Source of the DNA: Nannocystis sp. RBIL2
Lineage (GTDB): Bacteria; Myxococcota_A; Polyangia; Nannocystales; Nannocystaceae
NCBI RefSeq assembly: GCF_026626745.1
Contig: NZ_JAPNJW010000001.1
Coordinates: forward strand, 6,170,001-6,234,000
Length of the DNA stretch: 64,000 bases
Reading direction: 5' to 3'
Below, piece after piece: positions 8,217 through 19,614 of the stretch (the first letter of the stretch is position 1; the number at the start of each line of letters is the position of its first letter). The notes beneath the pieces were generated by a model, which saw nothing but the letters and a program-made list of their open reading frames with translations, was not told the DNA's origin and ran no database searches. The position numbers and the translations under genes are program-made.

Positions 8217-9554
8217 TCAGCGCGCGACGATCGTCATCGGCAGGCCGTTGGCGAGGCCCAGAGTGCCCTGCATGACCCACTGCGGCTCATAGCCGGGGCG
8301 CAGCTTCGGCGTGAAGCGCTGCGCGAGCATGACCAGGAGCACGTGGCTCTCGAGCAGGGAGAAGTTGTTGCCGATGCAGATCCGCGGGCCGGCGGCGAAC
8401 GGGTGATAGGCGTGGCCGTGGCGGGCCGCCTCGCGCTCGCGGGTCCAGCGGTCGGGATCGAACCTCTCGGGGTCGTCCCAGAACTGCGGGTGCCGGTGCG
8501 TGTAGTACGGCGACAGCATCACCGCGGTGCCGGCGGGGACGTCGAAGCCGGCGAGCTTGTCGGCGGCGACGGCGTCGCGCACGTAGAACGGGGCGGCCGG
8601 GTAGAGGCGCAGCACCTCCTTGACGATCTGCAGGGCGTAGGGGAGCTGCCGCAGGTCGTCGGCGGTGGGCGGGCGCCCGCCGAGCACGCGGTCGAGCTCC
8701 TCGTGCAGGCGCTCGGTGACCGCAGGATTGCTGGCCAGGGCGTACCAGGCGAAGGTCATGGTGCGCGCGGTGGTCTCGTGGCCGGCGAAGAAGGTCGTGA
8801 TCGACTCGTCGCGCAGCAGGGCCTCGGACATCGGCTGGCCGGTCTCCTCGTCGCGCGTCTTCATCAGGCGCGACAGCAGGTCGTCGGGCCAGGTCGACTC
8901 GTCGCTGGCGCGCCGCTGGGCGATGACCGCGGCGATCGATCGATGCACCGTCTCGCGCGCGGCGAGATAATCGCGGTTCTTCGTCGTCGGCACCCACAGC
9001 GGCAGGTAGAAGCCCGTCATCGCGGTGTCGGCGAACGCGATCATCGTCCCGACCGCGTCCTTCATCTGATGGATCGACTCCATCGTCTCGGTGCTGAACA
9101 TCGCCTTGAGGATGATCGAGGCGGTGATGTAGGTCATCTCCTCGGCGATCTCCACCTCGGCGCTCCGGGCCGCCAGCTCGTCCCAGCGCGCGACGAGGCG
9201 CGCCCCGTCGCGGATGAACAGGTTCGCGTAGGTCTGCACGCCCTTCGGCGTGAAGAACGGCGCCATCAGCTTGCGCTGGCGTCGCCACAGCTCGCCGCTG
9301 CTGGTGACGAGGCCGTCGCCGATCAGGTACTTGCGCACCGAGTCGTAGCTGTCGCGCTTGTCGTAGTTCTGCCGGTGCGAGACGCTGACGTGCTCGACCG
9401 CGTCAGGGTGCATGGCGAACAGCAACCTGCGCCGACCGATCCGCACCTGAAACACGTCGCCGTGCTCGCGCCACTGCTTGCCGACGAAGTCGAGGAGGCC
9501 GCGCGTGCGCACTCCGTGGAGGAACTTCAAAAATCCAGGTCCGGGCGTCTGCAT
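8217..9554 (-). CDS. Cytochrome P450
   Basis: 445 residues, soluble bacterial class. I-helix oxygen-binding motif AGHETT (257-262), K-helix EVLR (313-316), PERF-like DPERFDPDRW, and heme ligand loop FAAGPRICIG with Cys393. Monooxygenase needing partner ferredoxin and reductase, neither of which is seen nearby. The ATG at 9554 gives the normal family length. It is transcribed away from a TetR-type regulator, and a 19-bp palindrome lies in the shared upstream region. Substrate unknown; architecture fits fatty-acid or steroid-like hydroxylases. Confidence 0.94.
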   Translation of the reverse strand: MQTPGPGFLKFLHGVRTRGLLDFVGKQWREHGDVFQVRIGRRRLLFAMHPDAVEHVSVSHRQNYDKRDSYDSVRKYLIGDGLVTSSGELWRRQRKLMAPFFTPKGVQTYANLFIRDGARLVARWDELAARSAEVEIAEEMTYITASIILKAMFSTETMESIHQMKDAVGTMIAFADTAMTGFYLPLWVPTTKNRDYLAARETVHRSIAAVIAQRRASDESTWPDDLLSRLMKTRDEETGQPMSEALLRDESITTFFAGHETTARTMTFAWYALASNPAVTERLHEELDRVLGGRPPTADDLRQLPYALQIVKEVLRLYPAAPFYVRDAVAADKLAGFDVPAGTAVMLSPYYTHRHPQFWDDPERFDPDRWTREREAARHGHAYHPFAAGPRICIGNNFSLLESHVLLVMLAQRFTPKLRPGYEPQWVMQGTLGLANGLPMTIVAR

Positions 9555-9724
9555 CGTCAACTCCGCGGGACCCGGGCGAGCTGGAGGAGAGAATGGACTG
9601 CTTCGGCCTTCGGCGGGGCGCGACGATGCATGTGGTTCGGAGCTCCTGGCCGCGGCAGGGCCATGGGACAGCGTTCGAGCGCGACGGTTGGTTGCCGGCG
9701 CAGCCTGGCATATGGCTCTGTAGA

Positions 9725-9743
9725 TCGCAACAAGATGTTGCGA
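9725..9743. promoter_or_regulatory. Perfect 19-bp inverted repeat, candidate TetR operator
   Basis: TCGCAAC-AAGAT-GTTGCGA: two perfect 7-bp arms around 5 nt. It sits between the divergent P450 and regulator genes, 40 bp upstream of the regulator ATG. Palindromes of this size in such gaps are typical TetR autoregulatory operators. Its position also argues against the alternative ATG at 9735, which lies inside it. Confidence 0.65.
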
Positions 9744-9782
9744 AACGGCCGCCGGCCGCGGTACGCTCGCACACGAGCCGGG

Positions 9783-10604
9783 ATGAGCACGAAGGGCCAG
9801 GGGCGGCGAGGGTCGGAGGCGCGGGGCGAGGCGGTGGTCCGCAAGGTGCTCGCGGCCGCGCTGAGCGAGGCCGGGCGCGCGGGCTACCACGGGCTGCGGA
9901 TCGAAGAGGTCGCGGCGCGAGCAGGGGTCAACAAGACGACGGTGTACCGCCGCTGGCCGACCAAGCAGGCGCTGCTGCGCGAGGCGCTGCTGTCGATCAC
10001 CAGCGAGGTGTTCACGTCCCCCCGCACGGGCTCGCTGCGCGCCGATCTGCTGGCGTACGTGCGCCGCAACGCCGCGCTGGCCGCCCGCCCCGAGTACCGC
10101 GGGCTGTTCCGGATCTTCGTCGCCGAGGGCGAGGACGCGGAGCTGCTGGCGATCGTGCGATCGCTGCGCGAGGCGTTCGAGCCGGTGCCCCGCGCGGTGC
10201 TCACGGCCGCGCGAGCGCGCGGGGAGATCGGCGCAGGGGCCGACCCGGCGCTGCTGTTCGAGGTGCTCGGCGCGGCGCTCAACTGGTGGCTCTTCTTCGA
10301 ACAGACGCCGATCGACGAGGCGTTCCTGCGCCGGCTGGTCGACCTGATGGTGTCTCACATGTCTCAGCGCGCGGCCGATTCGGCGGACATCACCGTGGAG
10401 AAGCTGCTGGCAGCGCTCGACTGCGGCCGCGCCACGCTCTATCGCTACATCGACCGCGGGCTGCTGCCGCCGCCGCTCGAGAGCCGCCGCGGACGGCCGG
10501 CCCGCTGGAGCCCGGAGGCGCTCGCGCGGGCGAAGAAGATCCGCAAGCTGCTCGCGCAGGGGTTCACTCTGGCGGCGATCGAGCAGCGGCTCGCGGAGGG
10601 CTAG
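9783..10604 (+). CDS. TetR-family regulator with extra C-terminal MerR-like DNA-binding domain
   Basis: 273 residues. Residues about 15-62 are a TetR N-terminal helix-turn-helix (IEEVAARAGVNKTTVYRRWP), followed by a TetR ligand/dimer domain to about residue 195. Unusually, residues 202-272 form a second DNA-binding unit resembling a MerR winged helix: ITVEKLLAALDCGRATLYRY, then RGLLPPP and LLAQGFTLAAIEQRL. The frame is continuous, so this is a fusion rather than two genes. It probably controls the divergent P450/hydrolase genes through the palindrome at 9725-9743. Confidence 0.88.
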   Translation: MSTKGQGRRGSEARGEAVVRKVLAAALSEAGRAGYHGLRIEEVAARAGVNKTTVYRRWPTKQALLREALLSITSEVFTSPRTGSLRADLLAYVRRNAALAARPEYRGLFRIFVAEGEDAELLAIVRSLREAFEPVPRAVLTAARARGEIGAGADPALLFEVLGAALNWWLFFEQTPIDEAFLRRLVDLMVSHMSQRAADSADITVEKLLAALDCGRATLYRYIDRGLLPPPLESRRGRPARWSPEALARAKKIRKLLAQGFTLAAIEQRLAEG

Positions 10605-11050
10605 CGCATGGCCGCGAGGGGCGGTGAGACAACCGAGACAGCATCCGATCATCGAGTACGGATTGCGGAGGGCTCGGCCTGCCGCTTTCGCTGCCGAGGC
10701 ACACGAACCACGCGCCCGAGCCGACACCGTAGAGGGCCTGGTAGGCGCTCGCCGCATCGACTTCGGAGCTCAAGTTGTGATGGCACCGGTTTGACCATTG
10801 TCGGCGAGCTCATACATATATTCCTTCAACCACTCGATGGCCCCGCTCACAGCCTCGTAGTATGAATTCGTCGTGCCAAAGTATAGTCGAACAGCGCGGA
10901 GGCGCAGCTGGAAGTGCTCGAAGTCCTGGTCCAATTGCTCGACACGGCCGATCCGTCGAATCAGTGGATCTTCCCTTCGCCGGATACGCTCGCGCCGCGC
11001 GACTGAGCGGCTCGCCGGCGTTTAGCGAGTTCTCTCCGGTCGACGAGCAT
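10564..11050 (-). pseudogene. Possible decayed minus-strand gene
   Basis: No intact gene fits the 690 bp between the TetR-type regulator and the next lipoprotein. On the minus strand three short frames join end to start: one from the ATG at 11050, one open from 11021 to 10770 containing EHFQLRLRAVRLYFGTTN and EAVSGAIEWLKEY, and one from a TTG at 10773 containing AYQALYGVGSGAWF. Each transition could be a frameshift in one former gene. Codon use is less GC-biased than in neighbours, suggesting decay or foreign origin. No family recognised. Confidence 0.33.
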
Positions 11051-11296
11051 CACCTCGAGGTCGGTACGACAGGCGCGCGAGGCACGCTCACGGCCGCCCT
11101 AACACGCGGCGGGACTGGCGAGGGCGCCGAGATGGCGCTCCTGTTCGAGCTCCGGTGGACCGGTCGACGAAGCCGGCCGACGAAGGGCCGGTGCCGGCAA
11201 GTGGGCATTGTGAAGCCGGGCGATACAGCGCCGTGAAAGAAATGCCGATAGTCGGCAGGCTGGGGGGTCTCTACGATGATCGGACGGAGCCTACCC

Positions 11297-11911
11297 ATGT
11301 ATTTCGAGCGTGTTCGTCTTCGTGTGTCTCACGCAGTCGCAGTCGCGGGGCTGCTCGCCTGCGGCAGTCCAGAGCCCTCCAGCACCACGACCGAGAGTTC
11401 GACGGTGAACGAGACCGAGGCGTCGACGGGCCCGAGCTCCTCGACTGGTGATGCCAGCGGGCCGGGCGCGAGCGATGGCACGACGGGGACCGACGGGTCG
11501 AGCGAGGGGACGACGGGGACCGGAGCGCCGACGTCGACCACTGCGAGCGAGACCACGGAGACCGGGGCGGCGGCGCCGTCTTTCGCCGAGGTCTACGAGT
11601 CGGTCTTCATGCAGCGCGGGTGCCTCTCCAATTATTGCCACGGCGGGACACAGACCGAACTCGTCATGTCGGACGAGGCCGTCGCGTACGCCAATCTGGT
11701 CGGGAGCGCAGCGACGGAGGCCTCGTGCGACCTGAGCGTGCGGGTGGTCCCCGGCGCGCCGGAGGAGAGCGTGCTTTGGCGCCGCGTCCGACCGGCCGCG
11801 CTCGACGCCGGTGACATGTGCGCGGCGAAGATGCCGCTGGGGACGATGGGCCTCGAGGAGGCCGAGGCCCAGCTGGTGTACGACTGGATCGCCGCGGGCG
11901 CGCCCCGATGA
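11297..11911 (+). CDS. Lipoprotein with CxxxxCH cytochrome-like domain
   Basis: 204 residues from the ATG at 11297. The lipobox is GLLAC; residues about 25-95 are a Thr/Ser/Gly linker. The C-terminal domain has CLSNYCHGG, a CxxxxCH pattern, then a late KMPLG and a terminal helix LVYDWIAAGAPR, the layout of small cytochrome-c-like domains found in many myxobacterial and planctomycete lipoproteins. Whether haem is bound is uncertain because the spacing differs from CxxCH. Confidence 0.83.
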   Translation: MYFERVRLRVSHAVAVAGLLACGSPEPSSTTTESSTVNETEASTGPSSSTGDASGPGASDGTTGTDGSSEGTTGTGAPTSTTASETTETGAAAPSFAEVYESVFMQRGCLSNYCHGGTQTELVMSDEAVAYANLVGSAATEASCDLSVRVVPGAPEESVLWRRVRPAALDAGDMCAAKMPLGTMGLEEAEAQLVYDWIAAGAPR

Positions 11912-11933
11912 TCGCGGGCCTCGCCGATCCGGC

Positions 11934-12866
11934 TCAACCGGCCGCCTGCGCCTCGCGGGCGATCGCCTCCACCTCGTCCCGCGTCAGCGCGATCGTTCGC
12001 GCCGCCCAGTTCTCCTCGAGGTGCGCGAGGGAGCCGGTGCCGGGGATCGGGAGCATCACGGGCGAGCGCGCGAGCAGCCAGGCGAGCGCGAGCTGGGCCG
12101 GCGTCGCGCCGTGCCGCTGCGCGACCTCGTCGCGGACAGGTTGCGACTCGCCGAGGTTGCCGCTCGCCAGCGGGAAGAAGGGCAGGTAGGCGATGCCGCG
12201 GGCCTCGCAGGTGGCGAGCACCGCGTCGGGCGAATCCACCTCGGCGTGCGTGGCCCGGGCCAGCGGCCCGCGCCCGCCCGCAGTGTTGTAGAGGTTCTGC
12301 ACCGCCACGATCGGCGTCCGGGCGAGCGCGTCCAGGAGCTCCGCGGTGCCGACGTTGCTGAGCGCGAGGTGGCGGATCTTGCCCTCCTTCTGCAGCTCGA
12401 TCATCGCGTCGAGGGACTCGCGGAAGGGCACGCCGGAGCCGGGCATGTAGCGGAGGTGCGTGACGTCGCAGCGCTCCAGCCGCAGGGTGCGCAGGTCCTC
12501 CTCGCAGCCCTGCCGCAGCTCCTCGGGCCGCGCGAACGCGGCCCACGACTTGTCGGGCAGGCGCTTGCCGCCGAGCTTGGTGGCGATGACGAGATCCTTC
12601 GGATACGGATGCAGCGCCTCGGCGATGAGCTGGTTTGCCACGTGCGGGCCGTAGAACCAGGCGGTGTCGATGAAGTCGATGCCCAGCTCGATCGCCCGCC
12701 GCAGGACTGCACGCGCGTGGGCGGGATCGTCGGGCTCGCCCCAGACGTCCTTGCCGGGCAAGCGCATGGCGCCGTAGCCGAGGCGCGTGACGGTGAGATC
12801 GCCGAGGCGAATGGTGGCCGGGGAGGCGGCGAAGTCGTGGTGCTCGTGCGAGAGGTCGACGCTCAT
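11934..12866 (-). CDS. Aldo/keto reductase
   Basis: 310 residues, NADPH-dependent (beta/alpha)8 oxidoreductase acting on aldehydes or ketones; cytoplasmic. Catalytic Asp and Tyr are seen in GIDFIDTAWFYGP, the Lys in VIATKLGG, and the cofactor-binding end in PIPGTGSLAHLEEN. The ATG at 12866 overlaps the stop of the upstream AraC-type gene (ATGA), so the pair is translationally coupled and the regulator probably controls this gene. Confidence 0.92.
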   Translation of the reverse strand: MSVDLSHEHHDFAASPATIRLGDLTVTRLGYGAMRLPGKDVWGEPDDPAHARAVLRRAIELGIDFIDTAWFYGPHVANQLIAEALHPYPKDLVIATKLGGKRLPDKSWAAFARPEELRQGCEEDLRTLRLERCDVTHLRYMPGSGVPFRESLDAMIELQKEGKIRHLALSNVGTAELLDALARTPIVAVQNLYNTAGGRGPLARATHAEVDSPDAVLATCEARGIAYLPFFPLASGNLGESQPVRDEVAQRHGATPAQLALAWLLARSPVMLPIPGTGSLAHLEENWAARTIALTRDEVEAIAREAQAAG

Positions 12867-13780
12867 GGCGGGCAAGCTAGCCGGGCGGCGCGGGCGTAAC
12901 TTGGACGATGTTGGCGCTGCATGGAGCGCGCGAACCTGCCGGGCGTGACGCCGAAGATCCGGCGAAAATGGCGGTGGAGCTGGCTCTCGTCGAAGAGGCC
13001 GACGGTGTGGGCGACCTGGGCGCCGGTCATGCCGGCGGCGAGCAATTCGGCGGCTTTGGCCACGCGCAGGCGCGTCAGGTACTCGTACGGCGGCATGCCG
13101 ATCTCGGCGCGGAAGGCCCGGATGAGGTGGAACTTGTCGGCGCCGGCGTGGGCGGCGAGCGCGTCGAGGGTGACGGGCTCGGAGAGGTGGGCGCGCAAGT
13201 AATCGCGGGCCCGGCGGACCGCCCGCGGGGCCTTGTCGCGCACGGGCAGCTCGCCTCGCTCGGTGCAGGTGGCGAGCACTTCGGTGAGCGTCTCGGTCAC
13301 CAGCGCCTGCAGCTCGTGCGTGGCGGGGCCGCGTTCGGCGAGCGCCTCGTGCATGGCGGTGGCGAGCGCAATAGCCCGCGGGGCGCGGCCAGGCTCGAGA
13401 TTCACGAAGTGCACCGGGCGCGGGATGCCGAGGGTGCGCGCGGCCTCCTCCACCAGGTCGGAGGCGAAGCCTGCGCCCTGAAGCGTGACGGGAGCGTGGA
13501 TGCGCACGTCACGGTAGACCTCGCCGGGCTCCTTGAGCTTGAGGCCGCCGGCCGCGACGGTGCGCACCACGCCTCGATACCAGCCTTCGAAGGCGCCCTG
13601 CAAAATCACCATGACGCCGTATTGGTCGGAGTATACGGACAGCGGGCTCGCGACGTCCTCGACGCGGTACATCCGGAGCCCGTCGATGCCCTCGGGGCGC
13701 CAGTGCTCGATGCGCGGGCCGTCCTCCCGCGAGCGCCCGCGCGCGGTCCGTCCGAGAGCCTGGGCTGAGCCATGTCCCAT
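12863..13780 (-). CDS. AraC-family transcriptional regulator
   Basis: 305 residues. An N-terminal cupin-like sensor region (about 20-190) precedes a double helix-turn-helix of AraC type at about 200-290 (LDALAAHAGADKFHLIRAFR and VAHTVGLFDESQLHRHFRRIFGVTPGRF). It is the first gene of a two-gene operon with the aldo/keto reductase through a 4-bp ATGA overlap. The inducer is not predictable from sequence. Confidence 0.92.
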   Translation of the reverse strand: MGHGSAQALGRTARGRSREDGPRIEHWRPEGIDGLRMYRVEDVASPLSVYSDQYGVMVILQGAFEGWYRGVVRTVAAGGLKLKEPGEVYRDVRIHAPVTLQGAGFASDLVEEAARTLGIPRPVHFVNLEPGRAPRAIALATAMHEALAERGPATHELQALVTETLTEVLATCTERGELPVRDKAPRAVRRARDYLRAHLSEPVTLDALAAHAGADKFHLIRAFRAEIGMPPYEYLTRLRVAKAAELLAAGMTGAQVAHTVGLFDESQLHRHFRRIFGVTPGRFARSMQRQHRPSYARAARLACPP

Positions 13781-13814
13781 GGAGTCATGGTAGCCGACGG
13801 CGCGGGCCGTCGAC

Positions 13815-14060
13815 TTGGGCGATGTTGGCGTGAACTTGTTATGCTGGTGCGGTGCGCCGCCTCGCCCTATCGCGTTCGCGACGCTCGGCGGCTTTCTCTT
13901 CCCCCTCGAGAAGGGCGATCTGCAGCAGCAGCTCGAGGACGGGGCGCTCTCCGAGGCCGAGGGCTACGACCTCGGCCGGATCCCGGAGAACCGTCAGCGC
14001 GGGGTCTACGAAAGTCTCGCGAGGCACCGGACGTTCGGCTCGGCGGAGGGAGCGTCTGCC
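13815..14060 (+). pseudogene. Possible plus-strand gene fragment
   Basis: Between the AraC-type gene and the next minus-strand gene, a plus-strand frame shows strong coding bias for about 60 codons (GGFLFPLEKGDLQQQLEDGA, GYDLGRIPENRQRGVYESLA) and then loses it, while a neighbouring frame takes up with PPVVRGFNGLRKEYH. This looks like the remains of a frameshifted gene running into the 3' end of the convergent neighbour. Family not recognised; the start codon is uncertain. Confidence 0.3.
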
Positions 14061-14077
14061 TCCCGTGGTGCGCGGCT

Positions 14078-15070
14078 TCAACGGCCTGCGAAAGGAGTAC
14101 CACGGATCCGGCGCAAGAACTCGGTCGCCGCGGGAGACGGATTGGCGCTGGACGCGAGCACTTTGGCCAGCATCGACAGCGGGTGCCCTTCCTCGGGGCG
14201 CGAGGACACAAAGTGGAGCCTCGCGCCGACGGCTTTTTGGCGGGCGACAGTACGACGCGAACCGCCGGCGACCGGACGAGCTTGATTGCGCAGCGCCAGC
14301 CCCAGGGCGAAGCGTCCGAGCTCGACCAACCGCTCCTCTTGCTGCGGGTCCAGGGCGCCGCTCCGGCTCGCAATCGCCATCAACTCGGCATACAGGATCT
14401 TCGAGGCGAGGTCGAAGTCCCGGATGTCCGCGCTGTACTCCTTCTCGGGCTCTGGCACGCCCGGAGTCCGTACGAAGCCCCAATCCGCGGCCAGCTCGTA
14501 CCGCTCCCACATCGAGTCCTTGAAGCTCGCGTCCTCGCGATTCTTGCCCAGGGTCGGGTCCGCGAGCGGGACTTCGAGGAACCTTCCGAATCCGAACCTC
14601 GTGCCGGTGATTTTCGCGTAGCTGCGCATGAACTCGCGCGCAGGAGCAGTCGCGCGGGTCCGCGGTTCGCCGTCCTGGAACGGGAACGGCCCCTCCACGA
14701 CGTCATTGCTCAACACGTAGAACTGCTTTCTCTCGATATCGTGGATCACCAGCATCGCGTGATCGATGGCCGTGACGAGGCGCATCTCGACCCGCAGCTT
14801 GGCGCGCCGGATCACCCGCGAGAGCTCGTAGGCGACGTTGAGCGCATAGACTCCGCAGTCCTGGACGACTCGACCGATATAGTCTCGCGGCATCTCCGAA
14901 TCGAGGTAGTTGATTCCGAAGTCGCGAATGTTGAACTCGGAGTGCTTGGTGAACACGCGCAGCCCCTGCTCCATGAGCCCCAGCAGGGCCTGCAGCGGGT
15001 CCGAACCCTCCTCCGCCAGCGCGGGATAGAGCGCCTCCCAGACCCGGACCCGATGGTCGAGCCGATGCAT
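14078..15070 (-). CDS. C-terminal part of frameshifted gene: Cys/His hydrolase-like domain
   Basis: 330 codons from the first ATG of this frame, although coding-like sequence continues upstream without a start. Residues that could form a papain-like or transglutaminase-like active site are in order: Cys72 (VVQDCGVYALN), His104 (AIDHAMLVIH) and Asn122/Asp123 (VLSNDVV). Similar Cys-His-Asp domains occur in toxins and peptidases. The preceding frame (14812-15858) becomes Ser/Arg-rich and non-coding in character exactly where this one starts, so the two are most likely one gene broken by a frameshift near 15070-15130. Confidence 0.6.
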   Translation of the reverse strand: MHRLDHRVRVWEALYPALAEEGSDPLQALLGLMEQGLRVFTKHSEFNIRDFGINYLDSEMPRDYIGRVVQDCGVYALNVAYELSRVIRRAKLRVEMRLVTAIDHAMLVIHDIERKQFYVLSNDVVEGPFPFQDGEPRTRATAPAREFMRSYAKITGTRFGFGRFLEVPLADPTLGKNREDASFKDSMWERYELAADWGFVRTPGVPEPEKEYSADIRDFDLASKILYAELMAIASRSGALDPQQEERLVELGRFALGLALRNQARPVAGGSRRTVARQKAVGARLHFVSSRPEEGHPLSMLAKVLASSANPSPAATEFLRRIRGTPFAGR

Positions 15071-15858
15071 CCGCTGCCGGAGATCATGTATCCGACCTGT
15101 CCCCGCTCGTTGACGGACTGCTGCAATTCGGCCGTGATCACCCGTGCGGTCCGGCCGGGTTCTGCCAGATTGGGGATGTCTTCGGCGATCTTGGGGAGGT
15201 CGGTGAGAAGCAGCGCGGACTGCCGGGCCATCTGAGCCGCCCGCTCGAGTTGGCCTTCAGCTCGCGCTTCGCGCTCGAGTCGTCGATACATCGAGACAAT
15301 GGCGCGCATGACGTCCTCCGGCCGCGTTCCGTTGAACTCCTGCGTCGCCCCCTCCGCCGGCGGCTGCGTTCCTCCCTCGACCCGCTGCGACCGCTGTCGT
15401 GAGAAGGCCTGCAGGTTGACCTGTGCGCGCATGAACGCGAGCTTGAGCATCCGCTGCGCGGACCGATGTTGGCCCTCACGCGCCATCTGCTCGGCGCCGC
15501 GGAGGAGCGACATTTCGTCCGTCGGAGACTCCGGAGGACCGCCCACCGCGTTACGGATGGTGAAAGCCGTTTCCAACTCGCCGAGCACGCGATGCATCAG
15601 CGGCAGCTCACCGAGGATCGCCAGCGACCTGGCCACATCGGCGCCCTTGGCGCGGGCGTCCTCGAGCTGCATGGCATCCACGAGACTCGCCGCCAGCGCC
15701 CGGGCGTGGTCGGGCCGGAGGGTGACCGCCGGGTCGAACTCACTGAACAACTCGTTGAAGCTCTTCCACCCGGGTCTGGGCCTTCCCACCACCCGCTCCT
15801 CCACGGGCCGTCGTGCCGGCTTCGAGTTCGGTTGCACCTTCATCAATGGTTTGTACAT
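14812..15858 (-). CDS. N-terminal part of frameshifted gene, helical hypothetical protein
   Basis: The ATG at 15858 has a clear AGGGGGA ribosome site. The first 250 or so residues are charged and helical (RMLKLAFMRAQVNLQAFSRQ, DVMRAIVSMYRRLEREARAE) with no signal peptide or known domain. After about residue 260 the frame turns into low-quality Ser/Arg-rich sequence, while the frame of the next gene becomes coding. Read together, the two would give a protein of roughly 580-600 residues with a C-terminal Cys/His hydrolase-like domain. A sequencing error, a true pseudogene or programmed frameshifting cannot be told apart here. Confidence 0.55.
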   Translation of the reverse strand: MYKPLMKVQPNSKPARRPVEERVVGRPRPGWKSFNELFSEFDPAVTLRPDHARALAASLVDAMQLEDARAKGADVARSLAILGELPLMHRVLGELETAFTIRNAVGGPPESPTDEMSLLRGAEQMAREGQHRSAQRMLKLAFMRAQVNLQAFSRQRSQRVEGGTQPPAEGATQEFNGTRPEDVMRAIVSMYRRLEREARAEGQLERAAQMARQSALLLTDLPKIAEDIPNLAEPGRTARVITAELQQSVNERGQVGYMISGSGCIGSTIGSGSGRRSIPRWRRRVRTRCRPCWGSWSRGCACSPSTPSSTFATSESTTSIRRCRETISVESSRTAESMRSTSPTSSRG

Positions 15859-16140
15859 TCGGTCCCCCTCTGTGCCCGCTTCGCCGACGCCCACCCGCAC
15901 CCGGAGTGCTGGCCCGGGCATTGCCATTCACACCTACGGTCGGCGCCGGCCCGAAAGCCGTCAAGGCAGCGAGAGCGAGCGAGGGATCGGGCGGCGCGCG
16001 ACAGCGGCGCCGCGGACGTTCGATACGGGCGACGCCCCGATACGGGAAGCGAGCTACGGTCGAAAAACGCACCACCCCGTCACGAGCGATCGCGCAGCCG
16101 CGCGTTGCCGGACGCCGGCTCCGATGGCACTGTCGTGGTG

Positions 16141-16464
16141 ATGCCGCGCCGGCCCTCGCACCGCCTGCCCTTCGCCGTCACGCTGCTGGCGAACCTCGTC
16201 GCCTGCGCGGGTCCGGCGGCCACGCGACCCTCCGCGCGGACGCCTGCCGATTCGGCGGCCGCGAGCGATGCGAGCGCGGCCTCAGTGCCCCCTGCGCCTG
16301 CCCCGGCCGGCGACGCCGAAGCCTCCGAGGCGCAGGTCCGTCACGGACGGACGACCTCGGTCGTCCCGCCGGTCCCCGCGCAGGACAATTCCGACGCCGA
16401 CATCTGGGACGGCCCCGACACCATCGAGCGCGTCGACCCGCGAGCGCCCGCGCGGCGGCGATGA
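16141..16464 (+). CDS. Small hypothetical lipoprotein
   Basis: 107 residues. Short basic N-terminus, hydrophobic stretch and a lipobox (LVACA), then an Ala/Pro/Ser-rich, probably disordered chain ending in acidic and Arg-rich segments. No domain recognised. The 282 bp upstream (15859-16140) hold the divergent promoter region and show no gene. Confidence 0.5.
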   Translation: MPRRPSHRLPFAVTLLANLVACAGPAATRPSARTPADSAAASDASAASVPPAPAPAGDAEASEAQVRHGRTTSVVPPVPAQDNSDADIWDGPDTIERVDPRAPARRR

Positions 16465-16655
16465 TGTTCGCCGCTCGCCGCGGAGGGGACGAACTCGACG
16501 TTCTCGACGATCGCGCGTGACTCGTCCGTTTCGCTGGCGGCGACGATGCGGCCGAGGCCTCGCGCAGTTCGCGAAGGGTCGGCGCCGCGGGGACCCTCGA
16601 AGCGAATCATCGATTCATGTCAGGTGAAGCTGACCGAGCGCCCTCGCGGCTGCGG

Positions 16656-19046
<2,391 letters not shown>

Positions 19047-19169
19047 CGTGTCTCCCTCGGTTGGGCGGGCCCGCCGTCGCTCCGCCGGCGCCCCTGGCTC
19101 GATCTGTCGGCGTTTGAGCGGTCCGTCTTCGGCGACGGTCCGCAGTCTACGGAGCGGCGCCCAGGGCGG

Positions 19170-19613
<444 letters not shown>

Positions 19614-19614
19614 G

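Noticed and set aside
7332..9782. A plus-strand open frame of over 800 codons antisense to the P450 and hydrolase genes
   Set aside because: High GC content keeps antisense frames open. Sequence is low in structure, and only its last 273 codons (the TetR/MerR protein) show protein-like character.
10862..11236. A 124-residue plus-strand frame after the regulator
   Set aside because: Poor third-position GC bias and no recognisable protein features; the minus strand looks more coding.
16341..16610. An 89-residue minus-strand frame overlapping the small lipoprotein
   Set aside because: The first 50 codons have some coding bias but there is no motif or ribosome site, and it is antisense to a better lipoprotein candidate.
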